Below, in pieces: positions 41,208-51,718 of a DNA stretch of 64,000 nucleotides (its first letter is position 1; every line of letters starts with the position of its first letter). Source of the stretch: Cohnella sp. GbtcB17 (GTDB taxonomy: Bacteria; Bacillota; Bacilli; Paenibacillales; Paenibacillaceae). The notes under the pieces are model-generated. The model did no database searches, was not told the origin of the DNA, and saw nothing but the letters and a program-made list of their open reading frames with translations. The stretch covers positions 1 to 64,000 of the forward strand of contig NZ_JAGXJW010000022.1 in assembly GCF_019091135.1 (NCBI RefSeq). The letters are read 5' to 3'. Made by a program: the position numbers and the translations under genes.

Positions 41208-43106
41208 ATGAACGACGCATTTAAGCCGCCGAAGGGACTTGCCAGCCTGGAGCGCTTCGACCTGCTGCCCCTGCTGCGCGACGGCGTACAGGTGCGCTAC
41301 GAAGGCAGCATCGACAAGCAAGGCTTCAACGCGGATTGGGACTGGCTGCTGTACAAGGACCGCGACGAATACGTCATTTTTGACGTCGACGGGCCGGGCT
41401 GTATTTACAACTTCGTGCAGCATAGGTATCCGGACAGCCCCGAGCCGACATTTCGTTTTTACTTTGACGGCGAATCGGCGCCGCGATTCGAGCTGAAGCA
41501 TTCCGAATTTGGCACCAAGGCGCCGTTCGTCCAGCCGCTTGCGGACGCCTATCTCGGACCGGAGGAAGGCGGGCGCGGCCCGATCCGCGTCGTACGCAGC
41601 TTCGTGCCGATGCCGTACGCAAGGTCGTGCAAAATCACGACGGATATCAGGCTTAAGGGCGCAAACAAAGGCGACGGCGGATGGGGACATGTCGTTTACC
41701 ATTCGTACGCAGAGGCCGACGAAGAGCTTGCGACGTTTACCGGAAACGAATCTTACGAGCGCGTCCTCGAGCTGTGGTCGCGCGTCGGCGAAGATCCGAA
41801 GCCCGACATCCCGTCGGACGCAACCGTTCGGCGCGAGCTCTCGATACCGCCCGGCGGCTCGACCGTCGTTTTCGAGGCGCAGGGGGCCGGCTGTCTCGTC
41901 TCGATGCTGGCGGAGACGGCGGGGATCGGTGCAAACGATCTTTGGATCCGCGCGACATGGGACAGGCACGACAAGCCGGACGTGGAAAGTCCGCTCGGCG
42001 CCTTCTTCGGCAACGAGCTCGGCTTTAACGCGATCGGCGTACTATCTCACGGCACGCGCGCGGACGGGATCTCGTACAACTATTTCTCGATGCCGTACTG
42101 GCGTGGCGCGCTGGTCGAGCTCGTCAACAAAAGCGAAAAAACGGTCCGCGTCCCCAGATGGGAGATCCGCTGCGCGACGGACAAAGCCACGCTTGCGCGT
42201 TACCCGGAAGACCGCACGGGATATTTCCGTTCGTCGTCGTACCGCCGATCCGAGGCGACGCTTGGCGAGGACGCCGTCATCGGGCGGATCGAAGGGAGAG
42301 GGCATATGGTGGCCGCACAAGTCACGGCGTTTGCCCGCAAGCCCGGTATCGTCAGCTGCGAAGGCGACGTTCGCGTGTACATCGACGGCATCGCCACGCC
42401 GCAGATTGAGAGCGACGGCTCGGAGAGCTATGTCTGCTACGGCTGGGGCTTCCCGACGCCGCCGCAGACGAATCCGTCGAGCGGGTATGACGGACTGCCG
42501 GACAATCCGTGGTCGATGGTGCGGCTGTGCGCAGGCGACTGCTACCCGTTCCGCGAGGGGCTCGTCTTCGGCATCGAGTCGGGAGATTACAACAACCAGT
42601 ATTTGCGGCATTCGGGCATCTTGTTCTACTATGGCGTCGATGCGCCCGGCATGCGGATTACCGACTGGCTCGACATCGGCGACCGCGGCTCCGAGGAAGC
42701 GCACGGCTACGCGTCTGCCGGAGGACGGGGCAGCTACACGGTCGAGAGCGGATACGAGGACGGCACGCAGCGGCTGCTGAAGGACATGGGCAGGGAAACC
42801 GAGGGCTGGAGCGAATTCACGGTCGCAATCGATCCGCGCAACGCGGGCGTCCGGCTGCGGCGCAGATCCGACCAGGTCACGGGTCGTCAGCGGGCGCACG
42901 TGTACGTCGACGGCGAACGCGTCGAAGCGCGCAGCTGGTATTTCGCGGACCGCAACCCTTACAAGCGCTGGCTGGAGGACGAATTCGAGATTCCGGCCAA
43001 GTACACGGCAGGCAAGACCGACATTACGGTCCGGCTCGTCTTCGAGCAAGAAGGCGAAAACAGAGCCTGGAACGAATTTTATTACTGGATCTATTCGCTC
43101 GTATAA
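41208..43106 (+). CDS. DUF2961/GH172 family glycoside hydrolase-like protein
   Basis: The N-terminal two thirds of this 632-residue protein belong to DUF2961, now glycoside hydrolase family 172, whose studied members act on D-fructofuranosides or D-arabinofuranosides. Conserved-looking parts are SLERFDLLPLLRDGVQVRY, WDWLLYKDRDEYVIFDVDGPG, IYNFVQ and YNYFSMPYWRGALVEL. The C-terminal part holds FGIESGDYNNQYLRHSGILFYY and a beta-sandwich. No signal peptide is present, so action is cytoplasmic. GGAGG lies 11 bases before the ATG. It has its own promoter with the shared locus operator and is the first gene of the polysaccharide locus. Catalytic residues were not assigned. Confidence 0.85.
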   Translation: MNDAFKPPKGLASLERFDLLPLLRDGVQVRYEGSIDKQGFNADWDWLLYKDRDEYVIFDVDGPGCIYNFVQHRYPDSPEPTFRFYFDGESAPRFELKHSEFGTKAPFVQPLADAYLGPEEGGRGPIRVVRSFVPMPYARSCKITTDIRLKGANKGDGGWGHVVYHSYAEADEELATFTGNESYERVLELWSRVGEDPKPDIPSDATVRRELSIPPGGSTVVFEAQGAGCLVSMLAETAGIGANDLWIRATWDRHDKPDVESPLGAFFGNELGFNAIGVLSHGTRADGISYNYFSMPYWRGALVELVNKSEKTVRVPRWEIRCATDKATLARYPEDRTGYFRSSSYRRSEATLGEDAVIGRIEGRGHMVAAQVTAFARKPGIVSCEGDVRVYIDGIATPQIESDGSESYVCYGWGFPTPPQTNPSSGYDGLPDNPWSMVRLCAGDCYPFREGLVFGIESGDYNNQYLRHSGILFYYGVDAPGMRITDWLDIGDRGSEEAHGYASAGGRGSYTVESGYEDGTQRLLKDMGRETEGWSEFTVAIDPRNAGVRLRRRSDQVTGRQRAHVYVDGERVEARSWYFADRNPYKRWLEDEFEIPAKYTAGKTDITVRLVFEQEGENRAWNEFYYWIYSLV

Positions 43107-43127
43107 CGGAACGGTAACGTCCGTGTC

Positions 43128-43155
43128 GGCCCGCGCATCGCGCGGGCCTGTTTGC
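43128..43155 (+). terminator. Hairpin terminator after the GH172 gene
   Basis: GGCCCGCGC / GCGCGGGCC is a 9-bp perfect stem with a three-base loop. The following TGTTTG is only modestly T-rich. Confidence 0.65.
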
Positions 43156-43176
43156 CGTTTGCCGCGTAAATCAAGC

Positions 43177-43223
43177 AAATCGTAAAATCGTTCAACCTCC
43201 GGAAGCTTCCTTCGGCTTATGAT
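43177..43223 (+). promoter_or_regulatory. YesN-type operator/promoter 2 (regulator pair)
   Basis: AAATCG (43177) and AAATCGTTCAA (43185-43195), offset by eight bases, are followed after 22 bases by -10 TATGAT (43218-43223). This implies autoregulation of the two-component pair. Confidence 0.7.
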
Positions 43224-43345
43224 GATAGCGACCGAACGTCCTTGCCGCACGCCGCGCAACGCTTCCCGCCCGCTTGTTCGGGAGACGCGGATCGGTTATA
43301 GTCGAGGTCGTAAGAAGGACAGCCGTTCGAACGGAGGATGCCGCG

Positions 43346-44965
43346 ATGTACAAGGTGATGATCGTCGAGGACGAGATGCTCGTCCGCGTCGGACTGAGGA
43401 GCTCCGTCGATTGGAGCAAATACGGCATGGAGGTCGCGGCCGACCTGCCCGACGGCCAGGCGGCTTGGGATTATTATGTCAAGGAGAGGCCCGATATCGT
43501 CATTACCGATATCCGGATGCCGCGAATGGACGGCATGGAGCTGATCGGGCGGATCCGCGAGGCCGACAAGGAGACGCGGATCGTCGTGCTCTCCTGTCTC
43601 GAAGAGTTCGATCTGGCGCGCCGGGCCATGTCGCTTGGCGTCTCGCATTATATATTGAAGCTCACGATGACCGAGGCGGAGATCGGCGGCGTCCTCGAGG
43701 ACGTGCGCGGCAGCCTGGACGAGCAGGGCGCGCGCGGCCAGCCTGCCGACAGCAAGCCGCATCCGTCCGACCTGGACCTCGTGAAGGAAAAGATGCTTAA
43801 GGATTTTCTGTTCTACAACATATTCAGCGCCGAAGAATTCGAGCGGTTCGTCGTCCGGCACGGGCTGCGCCTCCAGCCGGTCCGGCTGGTCGCCTGCAAG
43901 ATGGAGCTCGACCGCTTCGCGCGAATCCAGGAGAAGTTCAAGGACGAGCACGGGCATCTGATCAAGATCACGCTGCTCAACGTGCTCGGGGAGATCGCGT
44001 CGGCCGCGGGACGCGGCGAAGCGTTCTGCATCGACGACAAGCATTACCTGATCGTGCTGTCGTTCGAGGACGTGCCTTCCGAGCAGTCGATCCTGCAGGA
44101 GACCCATGCGATGCTCGGCCGCATCCAGGAGGCGATCTCGACGTACTTCGGGGCGTCGGCTTCCTTTGGCGTGAGCGGCATCCGAAGCGGCTACAAAAAC
44201 CTGCCGGCGCTGTATGCCGATGCGGGCAAGGCGCTCAAATACAAATTTTTGACCGATACCGGGCAGCTTCACCGCCTCGGCCAGCCGCCGGATTTGTCCG
44301 GCGCCCGCACCCGCATCGCACGCCTGCGCGAAGCCGCGCCGCTGCGCGCATTGCTGTCGCCGATCAAGCAAAAGGAATACGAGGCGTATCTCCAGTCGAT
44401 CGAAGCTTCCTTGACCGAGGACCGGAAGGCGATCGAGGCGCAGCTTTTCCACTTCCTCCAGTGGGTGGGCACGAGCCTGTACGACGACGGGCAAAACGAA
44501 AAAACGCTGCTCATGAACGTAACCGGACAGCTCGAGGAGGCCGATACGCTGATCGAGATGCTCGACTGCATATCGGTTTATTTCGCGGAGATCGTCGAGG
44601 AGACGCGCAACCGGCTTCATATGAGCAGCGATATTACGAAAGCCATTCAATATATCAAGCAGCATTACAAGGAAAACATCAGCCTGCAGGCCGTCGCCGA
44701 CCATGTGAACCTCAGCTTCAGTTATTTGAGCTTTCTGTTCAAAAAGGAGCTGCAGATTACGTTTATCGATTACTTGAATCGGTACCGGATTGAGAGGGCG
44801 AAGGAACTGATGGCTGCGACGCAGATGAAGTCGTACGATATCGCGGTCGAAGTCGGGTTTTCGCCGGAGTATACGTACTTCAGCAAGGTATTTAAAAAAG
44901 TGACGGGCTTAAACCCGAACGAATACCGCAGGCAGCGGACGAACGGCCAGGCGGCCGCAGAATGA
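43346..44965 (+). CDS. AraC-type response regulator (YesN family)
   Basis: A 539-residue regulator of a sugar-use locus. The receiver domain has acidic Glu8-Asp9 and phospho-acceptor Asp55 (VITDIRMPRMDG). A long middle region (about 140-420) follows, then two AraC helix-turn-helix motifs at the C-terminus (ENISLQAVADHVNLSFSYLS and MKSYDIAVEVGFSPEYTYFS, ending KVTGLNPNEYRR). The ATG at 43346 follows GGAGG. It overlaps the kinase gene by ATGA; regulator-before-kinase order is less common than the reverse. It is the best candidate to bind the shared operator found at four promoters here. Confidence 0.94.
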   Translation: MYKVMIVEDEMLVRVGLRSSVDWSKYGMEVAADLPDGQAAWDYYVKERPDIVITDIRMPRMDGMELIGRIREADKETRIVVLSCLEEFDLARRAMSLGVSHYILKLTMTEAEIGGVLEDVRGSLDEQGARGQPADSKPHPSDLDLVKEKMLKDFLFYNIFSAEEFERFVVRHGLRLQPVRLVACKMELDRFARIQEKFKDEHGHLIKITLLNVLGEIASAAGRGEAFCIDDKHYLIVLSFEDVPSEQSILQETHAMLGRIQEAISTYFGASASFGVSGIRSGYKNLPALYADAGKALKYKFLTDTGQLHRLGQPPDLSGARTRIARLREAAPLRALLSPIKQKEYEAYLQSIEASLTEDRKAIEAQLFHFLQWVGTSLYDDGQNEKTLLMNVTGQLEEADTLIEMLDCISVYFAEIVEETRNRLHMSSDITKAIQYIKQHYKENISLQAVADHVNLSFSYLSFLFKKELQITFIDYLNRYRIERAKELMAATQMKSYDIAVEVGFSPEYTYFSKVFKKVTGLNPNEYRRQRTNGQAAAE

Positions 44966-46788
44966 AGCTGCCGCACGCCTTTCGCAGCCTGCGTTCGCAG
45001 CTCGTGCTGTCGTACATGCTCATCAGCATCGTCGTGCTTTCCGCCGGTACGTACTACGTTTATTCGTTTATGCTGGGCCAGATTCGGGCGCAAAACGAAC
45101 GGCTGTTGCTGCAGCAGTTCCAGCAGGTCGATCACAACGTACACGGCGTCATCAGCGAAGTGGACCGGCTATCCAATCTGTTCTGGGTCGACGAGCAGAT
45201 TCAATATTTGCTCCAGACGATTTCGGACAAGGCGAACGTCGATTTTGTGAACTACCAGAACCTGCTGCAAAATCGGATCGAGACGTTTATTTTTAACTAC
45301 ACGTACATTCACTCCATTTACTTGACCGCGGAGCGGCAGGGCGTCGTCGGCGGCAACGCGGTGCAAACGCTTGTGCAGACGGAGGAGGAGTGGGTGCGGC
45401 TTTTTTTCGAATCGGACGCCTATCTGAGATCCCAGCGCGATTTTCCCAAGCTCATCGTGCAGGGCAACGTGAAGGAATCGTATTACAATCCTTACAAAAC
45501 CGGGCCGAACGACGCGACGCTCGTCAGCATGCTGCGCGGCGTGCGCAGCATCTACGAACCGAGGACGAGCGGCACGCTCATCTTCAACATCGACGAGCGG
45601 TATCTGGCTTCCGTCTATGCTTCCGATCTGAAGCCCGAAGACGGGGAAATGTATATCGTGGACAAGGACGGCGTCATCGTCTCGAGCAGCAGCAAGGAAA
45701 AAATCGGAACGGTCAGCCCGTTCGTGCCGCAGCAAGAAGACGCGCCGGCTTACGGCAGCCGCAACGAAAAAAACGGACGCGTGCAGACGGTCTATTACAA
45801 GCTGCAGGACGCCGACTGGTACATCATCAAGGAGGTCCCGCTCAAGCTGTACACGGACCAGATCTACAAGATGCAGCGCGTCGTCGCCCTCTTTTTTATC
45901 GTCAGCCTGCTGATCATGTTCGCGCTCTCCTACTTGTGGCTGCGCAAGATCATGAATCCGCTGCAGGTGCTCTCCGGCAAAATGAAGGACATGAGCCGGG
46001 GTGAGCTCGGCGTCACCTTCGACCGCGTGCCGGACAACGAGCTCGGAACGGTCATCCGCCGATTCAACGAGATGTCGCTCAGCATCGTGGAGCTCATCGA
46101 CAAAAACAACAGCATGCAGGAGCAGAAGCGGGAGACGGAGATCGAATCGCTGCAATACCAGATCAACCCGCATTTTCTGTATAACACGCTGAACATGGTG
46201 CGCTGGATGGCGAACATGAAGAAGACCGACGATATCGAGCGCAGCATCGTGGCGCTGGGCAATCTGCTGAGGCCCGTGTTCTCGAGCAAGGATCCGATGT
46301 GCGAGCTGCGGGACGAGCTGGCGTACTTGACGCATTATATCGGCATCATCAACATGCGGTTCAACGACAGCGTCCTGTTCGACATCGACGTCGACGAGTC
46401 GACCGCCTCGTGCCTCGTGCCCCGCTTCATCCTGCAGCCGCTCGTCGAAAATTCGATCGCGTCCGGGCAGCGCGAGGAGGAGCAGGAAATTTTTATATCG
46501 ATTCACGCCAAGTCGGACGACGGCGAGCTGCGGATCGTCGTCAGCGATTCGGGCACCGGCGTCCCGCCGGATCTGCTCGAGGAACTCAACCGCAGGTTCG
46601 AAACGGGCGAAGCGTACGAATCGGCGGGCGGCGGCAGCGGCATCGGACTGCGGAACGTGAACAAGCGGATCCGCCTTTACTTCGGCGATCAATACGGCCT
46701 GCGGTTCGTTCCGCGCGACAAGGGCGCGGAGGTCGTCGTCCGCATGCCGTCGCTGCAAGCGGACAAGCGCGACTCAGAACAGCAATAA
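44962..46788 (+). CDS. Sensor histidine kinase (YesM family)
   Basis: The cognate kinase of the AraC-type regulator, 608 residues. Two membrane segments (about 14-36 and 305-325) enclose a large extracellular sensor of about 270 residues with a Cache-like pattern. HAMP follows (KIMNPLQVLSGKMKDMSRG), then the YesM-type phospho-acceptor His404 in QINPHFLYNTLNMVRW. The HATPase domain has RFILQPLVENSIASG and GGGSGIGLRNVNKRI. Kinases of this type usually sense extracellular sugar, alone or with a binding protein. Confidence 0.94.
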   Translation: MKLPHAFRSLRSQLVLSYMLISIVVLSAGTYYVYSFMLGQIRAQNERLLLQQFQQVDHNVHGVISEVDRLSNLFWVDEQIQYLLQTISDKANVDFVNYQNLLQNRIETFIFNYTYIHSIYLTAERQGVVGGNAVQTLVQTEEEWVRLFFESDAYLRSQRDFPKLIVQGNVKESYYNPYKTGPNDATLVSMLRGVRSIYEPRTSGTLIFNIDERYLASVYASDLKPEDGEMYIVDKDGVIVSSSSKEKIGTVSPFVPQQEDAPAYGSRNEKNGRVQTVYYKLQDADWYIIKEVPLKLYTDQIYKMQRVVALFFIVSLLIMFALSYLWLRKIMNPLQVLSGKMKDMSRGELGVTFDRVPDNELGTVIRRFNEMSLSIVELIDKNNSMQEQKRETEIESLQYQINPHFLYNTLNMVRWMANMKKTDDIERSIVALGNLLRPVFSSKDPMCELRDELAYLTHYIGIINMRFNDSVLFDIDVDESTASCLVPRFILQPLVENSIASGQREEEQEIFISIHAKSDDGELRIVVSDSGTGVPPDLLEELNRRFETGEAYESAGGGSGIGLRNVNKRIRLYFGDQYGLRFVPRDKGAEVVVRMPSLQADKRDSEQQ

Positions 46789-46798
46789 ACGAAGAAAA

Positions 46799-46826
46799 GA
46801 GGCCCCCGTCCTGCGACGGGGGCTTT
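46799..46826 (+). terminator. Terminator after the kinase gene
   Basis: AGGCCCCCGTC / GACGGGGGC forms a strong GC stem with a CTGC loop, followed by a short TTT. Termination is plausible but the T tract is short. Confidence 0.6.
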
Positions 46827-46859
46827 GACGTGCGGAGGAGGCGACTTGAACGCCGTTTG

Positions 46860-46952
46860 AAATCGTTCAACCGGCGTGTTCGCAGCGCTGGATGATTTTT
46901 CAAGGAGATCGCGAGATCGTTCATTCGAACAAGGTTCAGGAGCGCTTATGTT
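46860..46952 (+). promoter_or_regulatory. YesN-type operator/promoter 3 (large glycosidase)
   Basis: AGATCG (46906) and AGATCGTTCAT (46914-46924), offset by eight bases, are followed after 22 bases by -10-like TATGTT (46947-46952). A lone upstream copy AAATCGTTCAA lies at 46860-46870, 54 bases away, about five helical turns. The block 46898-46937 is closely similar to the one upstream of the ABC importer. Confidence 0.7.
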
Positions 46953-47072
46953 AGGAAGGACGGGAAGCCGACCGGCGCCCGCGAGTTTGCATCGAGCGGC
47001 GGAGGTGATCGGGCGACACGAATTGAAAGCGGTTACCGACCCTACACACCTTGATAAGGAGCGATCCAAAGG

Positions 47073-50000
47073 ATGATGATCAGAAAATCGAGGTTCGGCG
47101 CGCTTGGCGCAGCGACGCTATTGCTGTCCGCCCTGCTGCCGGCCGGCGCGGGAACGGAGAGCGGCGTCGCCGCGGCGACGGCGGCGGCCGAGAACGTTAC
47201 AATCAGCATCGATACGGACAACGTCGTCAACTCAAACTTTCTCGGGGTCGGCGTCAACGTCATGCCGCTCGCGCTTATGCCGAAGTCGGCAAGCTACGGC
47301 TACGACGGACCGGAATGGGAGATCGACAAGAAGCGGATCGGCACGATCAAGCCGAAGGTCGCAAGACTGTGGTTCCAGGTCGATTGGGTGGAAAAAGAAA
47401 AGGGCGTTTACGACTTCGACAGCGAGGAAATGGAAGCGGTGTATCCGTATTTGGACGCGCTAAAGGCGGCGGGCACCGAGATCGGGCTCAACTTCGGCTG
47501 GAAAAACGGCGAGGAAATCCACGATTGGTTCGGCCTGCCGGGCGTCGATCCGTGGACGAGCGCGCCGGCGGACGTGGACGATTTCGCCGAATCGGCTTCG
47601 AACACGCTCCAGGAGCTCATCGACGAGCGCGGCTACGACAATATCAAATATTTGACGTTCTACAACGAGCCGAACGGCAGCTGGGACTTCGAAACGGGCG
47701 GAGATAAGGCGAATCAGCAGCAGTACTACGCCAACATCGTGACGAAGGTGAGCCAGCGCCTCGCCGCGGACGGCTTGCGGGACCGGATCGGCATCTGGGC
47801 GCCGGAGGAGACGAGCGCGACGGACTGGACGACCGCGCTGCATGCGCTGGCGGACGCGCATATCGACGGCTACAGCTTCCATATGTACGGCGCGTCGTAC
47901 GAAAGTCTGGGCGCCGAGATCGCGGCCCGCAAGGCGGCGGTCGGGCCGAAGAAGCTGCAGATGACGGAGTTCGGCTGGTCCGCCGACGATGCCAGCGGCT
48001 GGAACTCGGGCTTTGCCAACTACGTCATCCGCGGCGCGAACGAGGGCCTGCAGTCGGCGCTCGTCTGGCAGCTGAACGGCGTCTGGAGCACCGACCCGCT
48101 CGGCGACGTGAACGGCAACTATACGATGTGGGATTCGGTCGTGCAGGGTCTGACGGCGAAGCGGACGTTCTATTCCGCCGGACTGCTGAACCGGTACGTG
48201 CCTGCGCATAGCGACGTCGTCGACGTACAGTCGAGCTCGCCGAACGTTCGCGCGACCGCCTTCAAGACGGACGGCGGCGACTACGCGATTGTCGTCGAGA
48301 GCAAGGCGGGCGCGCCGAAAGATATTACGTTCGACTTCGGCGACGCTGCGATCGGCAAGACGTTCGTGAAGCACGCATACAGCGACGCGGTAGTAAGAGA
48401 CGGCAACGCGATTCTTCCGCCGGCTTCCGGCAGCTTCGCGGCGACGGATTCGTTCCGCGACGACGAGATCGGCGCCGACTACAACTTCGCGATTTATACG
48501 ACCGAGGCGTCGCAGACGCAGGTCGCGCTGACGCCGGTCGAAGCGAAGGTGACGGGCGGCGATACGCTGCAGCTGTCCGCGGAAGTCGTCGACAATGCGG
48601 ACGGCGTAACCTGGAGCGTCGTCGGGACGGGCAACGGCACGATCGACGCCAATGGCCTGTATACGGCACCGGACGTGGATACGGAACGCCAGGTGGCGAT
48701 CAAGGCGGTCAGCCAGGCGGATCCGGACGGCTATAACATTGCCAGCATTACGGTGACGCCGAGATCGCTGCCGACGCGCGTCGACGCGCCCGTACTGAGC
48801 CTGCCGTACGGCGTATACGATTCGTCGGAGGCGGTGACGATCTCGACGGGCACGCCGGGCGCAGAGATCCGGTATACGCTCGACGGCAGCACGCCGACCG
48901 CGTCTTCGCCGCTTTACGAGCGTCCGGTCATTTTGAAGACGTCCACGACGCAGCTGTTCAAGGCCCGCGCCTTCAAAGACGGTCTGGATCCGTCCGGCAC
49001 GACGTCCGCGTTTTACCGCGTGCTCGACGTCAGCGTCGCGCCGGACGGCTATCAGTTCTGCGCGTACGAAGGCGGCGAGTGTTACTTCGAGGGCGAAGGC
49101 ATCGTCGCCTACGGCGCAGACGGCCTGTTCAACTACAAGATCGCAACGGACGGATTGGACTGCACGACCGCCGTCTTCGGCGATCCGAACCCGGGCGCGG
49201 CCAAGCGCTGCTACTACAGCGCGGACGTGCCGGAGGAGCTGCCGCTGGTCACTTTTTACAATGCAGGCTTTGAAAAGCCGGCGGTCGCGAGCTATCGGAA
49301 CGGACCGTTCACGAACGGCTGGGTGTTCAGCGACCATACGGGCGTGCACAGCAATACGAGCGCGTTCGCGCCGCCGCCCGCGCCGCAAGGGGCCCAGAGC
49401 ATGTATCTGAAAACCGACGGCGGCATCGACGGCAGCTTCTACCAGGAGATCAACTTCAAGCCCGGCGAATACCAGGTTTCCTTCAAAGCCGCCAACCGGA
49501 CAAGCTTCGGCGGGCAGCAGACGTTCGACGTTTATTTCGACGACGAGCAGATCGGCAGCTTCGCGCCTTCTGGCTCCTACACGACGTTCCGCACCGACAG
49601 TTTCGAGACGGCGGGCGGCAAGCACACGATCAAGTTCCAGGCCACCTCGCATACGGGCGACAATACCGCCTTTATCGACGCCGTCGAGATCGGCCTGCCG
49701 AAGCCGCCGGAGCCGGCCGCATTGCTCAACGCCGGCTTCGAATCGCCTGCGGTCACGGCGACGAGCGGCGTGAAGGCCGGAGCATTTGCGGACGGCTGGT
49801 CGTTCAACAACCGCGCCGGCATTCAAAAGAACGGATCGGTATTCGGCGCGAAGGACGCGCCCGAAGGCGTTCAGACCGCGCTGCTTCAGACGAACGGGGG
49901 CCTAGCGGGCGAGATCAAGCAGACGGTCGGGTTCCCGGCGGGACGCTACAAGCTGTCCTTCCAGGCTGCGCGCCGCGGCTTCGGGGGCCAGCAGAGCTTT

Positions 50001-51470
50001 AACGTTTATTACGACAATACGGTGATCGGCTCCTATTCGCCTTCGTCGCAGGACTTCAAGGCGTTCAAGACCGGCGGCTTCACGGTCGCGTCGACCGGCA
50101 GCCATACGATCAAGTTCGCCGCGACGACGACGAGCGGGGATAACACGGCGTTTATCGACGACGTGAAGCTGATTCTGATCGAGGAGACAGCGGACCAGAC
50201 CGCGCTTGCGGACAAGAAAAGCGAGATCGTCTCGGAAAATCTGCAGGCGGCAAGCTTCACGGATGCCAGCTGGGCTGCGCTGCAAAACGCGCTGAACGCA
50301 GCGGACGCGGTGCTGGCCGACGCCTATGCGACGCAAGCCGAAACGGATGCGGCCTTATCCGCATTGACGGCGGCGCGCGAGGGGCTCGAAGCGTTCGTGC
50401 CTGCGCTCGCGAACGGCGGCTTCGAGTCGCCGGCCGTCACGAGCTACCGCGTCGGACCGATGACGTACGACTGGACGTTTAACGGCCTTTCCGGCGTGCA
50501 GACGAACGGCTCCGTATTCGGCGCGCCCGCTGCGCCCGAAAGGGCGCAAACCGCGCTGCTCACCTCCAAAAACGGCTCGCAGGGCGAGCTGTCCCAGACG
50601 ATCCGGTTTGCGGAGGGCACGTACAAGATCGTCTTCCAGGCGGCGCGCCGGGACTTCGGCGGGCAGGTCGCCTTCGATGTCTATTACGATACGACGCTGC
50701 TCGCCTCGTTCTCGCCGTCGAACAAAACCGCCTTCGCAGCGTTCGAAACGCCGATTTTTACCGCCGGCGCCGGCAATCATGCGATCCGTTTCGTGACGAC
50801 GAATGCGTCCGGCGACAATACGGCGTTTTTGGACGGCGTCGTCGTGCAGCAGGCGGTGCCGCCGTCGGACCGGACGCAGCTGCAAGCCAAGCGCGAGGCG
50901 ATCGCGGCCGAAGGCTTGAACGAAGCCGCCTACACGGCCGGCAGCTGGTCCGCGTTTCAGACGGCGCTGGCCGAGGCTGACGCCGCGCTCGCCGACGAAG
51001 CCGCGACGCAGCAGCGAATCGACGCCGCGCTGTCTGCGCTGACGGCGGCGCGCGCGGGCCTTGCGGCCGAGCCGCAAGCTACGGCGAAGCCGGGCGTGCC
51101 GGTGCTGTCCAGCGACAACGGCTACGATACCGGACTGCAAGACGGCGATTACAAAATAACGATGAATTTGTGGTACGGCGAAAACGCGACAGTTTATAAG
51201 CTGTACGAAAACGATACACTGATCGATACGCAGCGGCTAGCAAGCGCATCCCCGGCTACGCAAACGGCAGCTACGCAAATATCGGGTCGATCCGACGGTA
51301 CTTATCGCTACAGAGCCGAGCTCATCAATGCCGATATTGACCGTCGTCGTCAAGGATGCGAAGCCCGGCAAGCCCGTGCTTTCCGCGAACAATTGGGACG
51401 GCGACGGAAGCTACGACGTGGCGATGAACTTGTGGTGGGGGACGAACGGCAGCACGTACCGGCTGTATGA
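47073..51470 (+). CDS. Secreted multi-domain GH-A clan glycosidase (3' end frameshifted)
   Basis: The intact frame encodes 1,465 residues. A signal peptide (about 1-35) precedes a (beta/alpha)8 catalytic domain with acid/base Glu199 in FYNEPNGSW and nucleophile Glu299 in MTEFGWS, the pattern of clan GH-A; the family is not certain. Then come a beta-sandwich, an Ig-like domain (about 480-570), a chitobiase C-terminal-like domain (about 571-655), and three ~145-residue binding-like modules starting NAGFE or NGGFE (about 730, 886, 1112). FIVAR-like helical segments separate the later modules. A chitinase-type Ig module ([13 protein letters not shown], about 1340-1416) is followed by a frameshift, after which about 45 residues are out of frame. 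A terminator follows at 51649. Confidence 0.85.
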   Translation: MMIRKSRFGALGAATLLLSALLPAGAGTESGVAAATAAAENVTISIDTDNVVNSNFLGVGVNVMPLALMPKSASYGYDGPEWEIDKKRIGTIKPKVARLWFQVDWVEKEKGVYDFDSEEMEAVYPYLDALKAAGTEIGLNFGWKNGEEIHDWFGLPGVDPWTSAPADVDDFAESASNTLQELIDERGYDNIKYLTFYNEPNGSWDFETGGDKANQQQYYANIVTKVSQRLAADGLRDRIGIWAPEETSATDWTTALHALADAHIDGYSFHMYGASYESLGAEIAARKAAVGPKKLQMTEFGWSADDASGWNSGFANYVIRGANEGLQSALVWQLNGVWSTDPLGDVNGNYTMWDSVVQGLTAKRTFYSAGLLNRYVPAHSDVVDVQSSSPNVRATAFKTDGGDYAIVVESKAGAPKDITFDFGDAAIGKTFVKHAYSDAVVRDGNAILPPASGSFAATDSFRDDEIGADYNFAIYTTEASQTQVALTPVEAKVTGGDTLQLSAEVVDNADGVTWSVVGTGNGTIDANGLYTAPDVDTERQVAIKAVSQADPDGYNIASITVTPRSLPTRVDAPVLSLPYGVYDSSEAVTISTGTPGAEIRYTLDGSTPTASSPLYERPVILKTSTTQLFKARAFKDGLDPSGTTSAFYRVLDVSVAPDGYQFCAYEGGECYFEGEGIVAYGADGLFNYKIATDGLDCTTAVFGDPNPGAAKRCYYSADVPEELPLVTFYNAGFEKPAVASYRNGPFTNGWVFSDHTGVHSNTSAFAPPPAPQGAQSMYLKTDGGIDGSFYQEINFKPGEYQVSFKAANRTSFGGQQTFDVYFDDEQIGSFAPSGSYTTFRTDSFETAGGKHTIKFQATSHTGDNTAFIDAVEIGLPKPPEPAALLNAGFESPAVTATSGVKAGAFADGWSFNNRAGIQKNGSVFGAKDAPEGVQTALLQTNGGLAGEIKQTVGFPAGRYKLSFQAARRGFGGQQSFNVYYDNTVIGSYSPSSQDFKAFKTGGFTVASTGSHTIKFAATTTSGDNTAFIDDVKLILIEETADQTALADKKSEIVSENLQAASFTDASWAALQNALNAADAVLADAYATQAETDAALSALTAAREGLEAFVPALANGGFESPAVTSYRVGPMTYDWTFNGLSGVQTNGSVFGAPAAPERAQTALLTSKNGSQGELSQTIRFAEGTYKIVFQAARRDFGGQVAFDVYYDTTLLASFSPSNKTAFAAFETPIFTAGAGNHAIRFVTTNASGDNTAFLDGVVVQQAVPPSDRTQLQAKREAIAAEGLNEAAYTAGSWSAFQTALAEADAALADEAATQQRIDAALSALTAARAGLAAEPQATAKPGVPVLSSDNGYDTGLQDGDYKITMNLWYGENATVYKLYENDTLIDTQRLASASPATQTAATQISGRSDGTYRYRAELINADIDRRRQGCEARQARAFREQLGRRRKLRRGDELVVGDERQHVPAV

Positions 51471-51642
51471 AAACGGCGTGCTGATCGATACGAAGTCTTT
51501 GACCGCAAACACGCCTTCCGCGCAAGCCGCGACGACCGCGATCGCCGGAAGGGCGCCGGGCAATTATGAATACCGCGCCGTGCTGTCCAACGCGGCCGGC
51601 GAGACGGCAAGCGACACGCTGATTGTGCAAGTGACGAAGTAG
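51328..51642 (+). pseudogene. Detached last module of the glycosidase
   Basis: This reading frame encodes [20 protein letters not shown] and a second copy of the chitinase-type Ig module ([15 protein letters not shown]), ending LIVQVTK. It is homologous to the module just before the frameshift. Compared with the second copy, six or seven residues are missing at the junction (ELINA joined to LTVVVK near 51325-51340), so a deletion that is not a multiple of three fits better than a single-base error. An intact ancestor would have ended at 51642, just before the terminator. No ribosome binding site precedes the ATG at 51328. Confidence 0.8.
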
Positions 51643-51648
51643 CGATGG

Positions 51649-51694
51649 GCCGTCCTGGTCTCCGGCAAGATTGGAGACCAAGACGGCTTTTTTG
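51649..51694 (+). terminator. Strong terminator after the glycosidase gene
   Basis: GCCGTC-C-TGGTCTCC pairs with GGAGACCA-A-GACGGC (14 bp with one mismatch) and is followed by TTTTTTG. Its position confirms that the original gene ended at 51642. Confidence 0.92.
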
Positions 51695-51718
51695 CTGCCA
51701 GCCAAATCCACAAGAGTC

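Noticed and set aside
46876..47076. Small open frame of 66 codons between the YesM-type kinase and the glycosidase
   Set aside because: It overlaps the predicted operator-promoter of the glycosidase and has no recognisable features.
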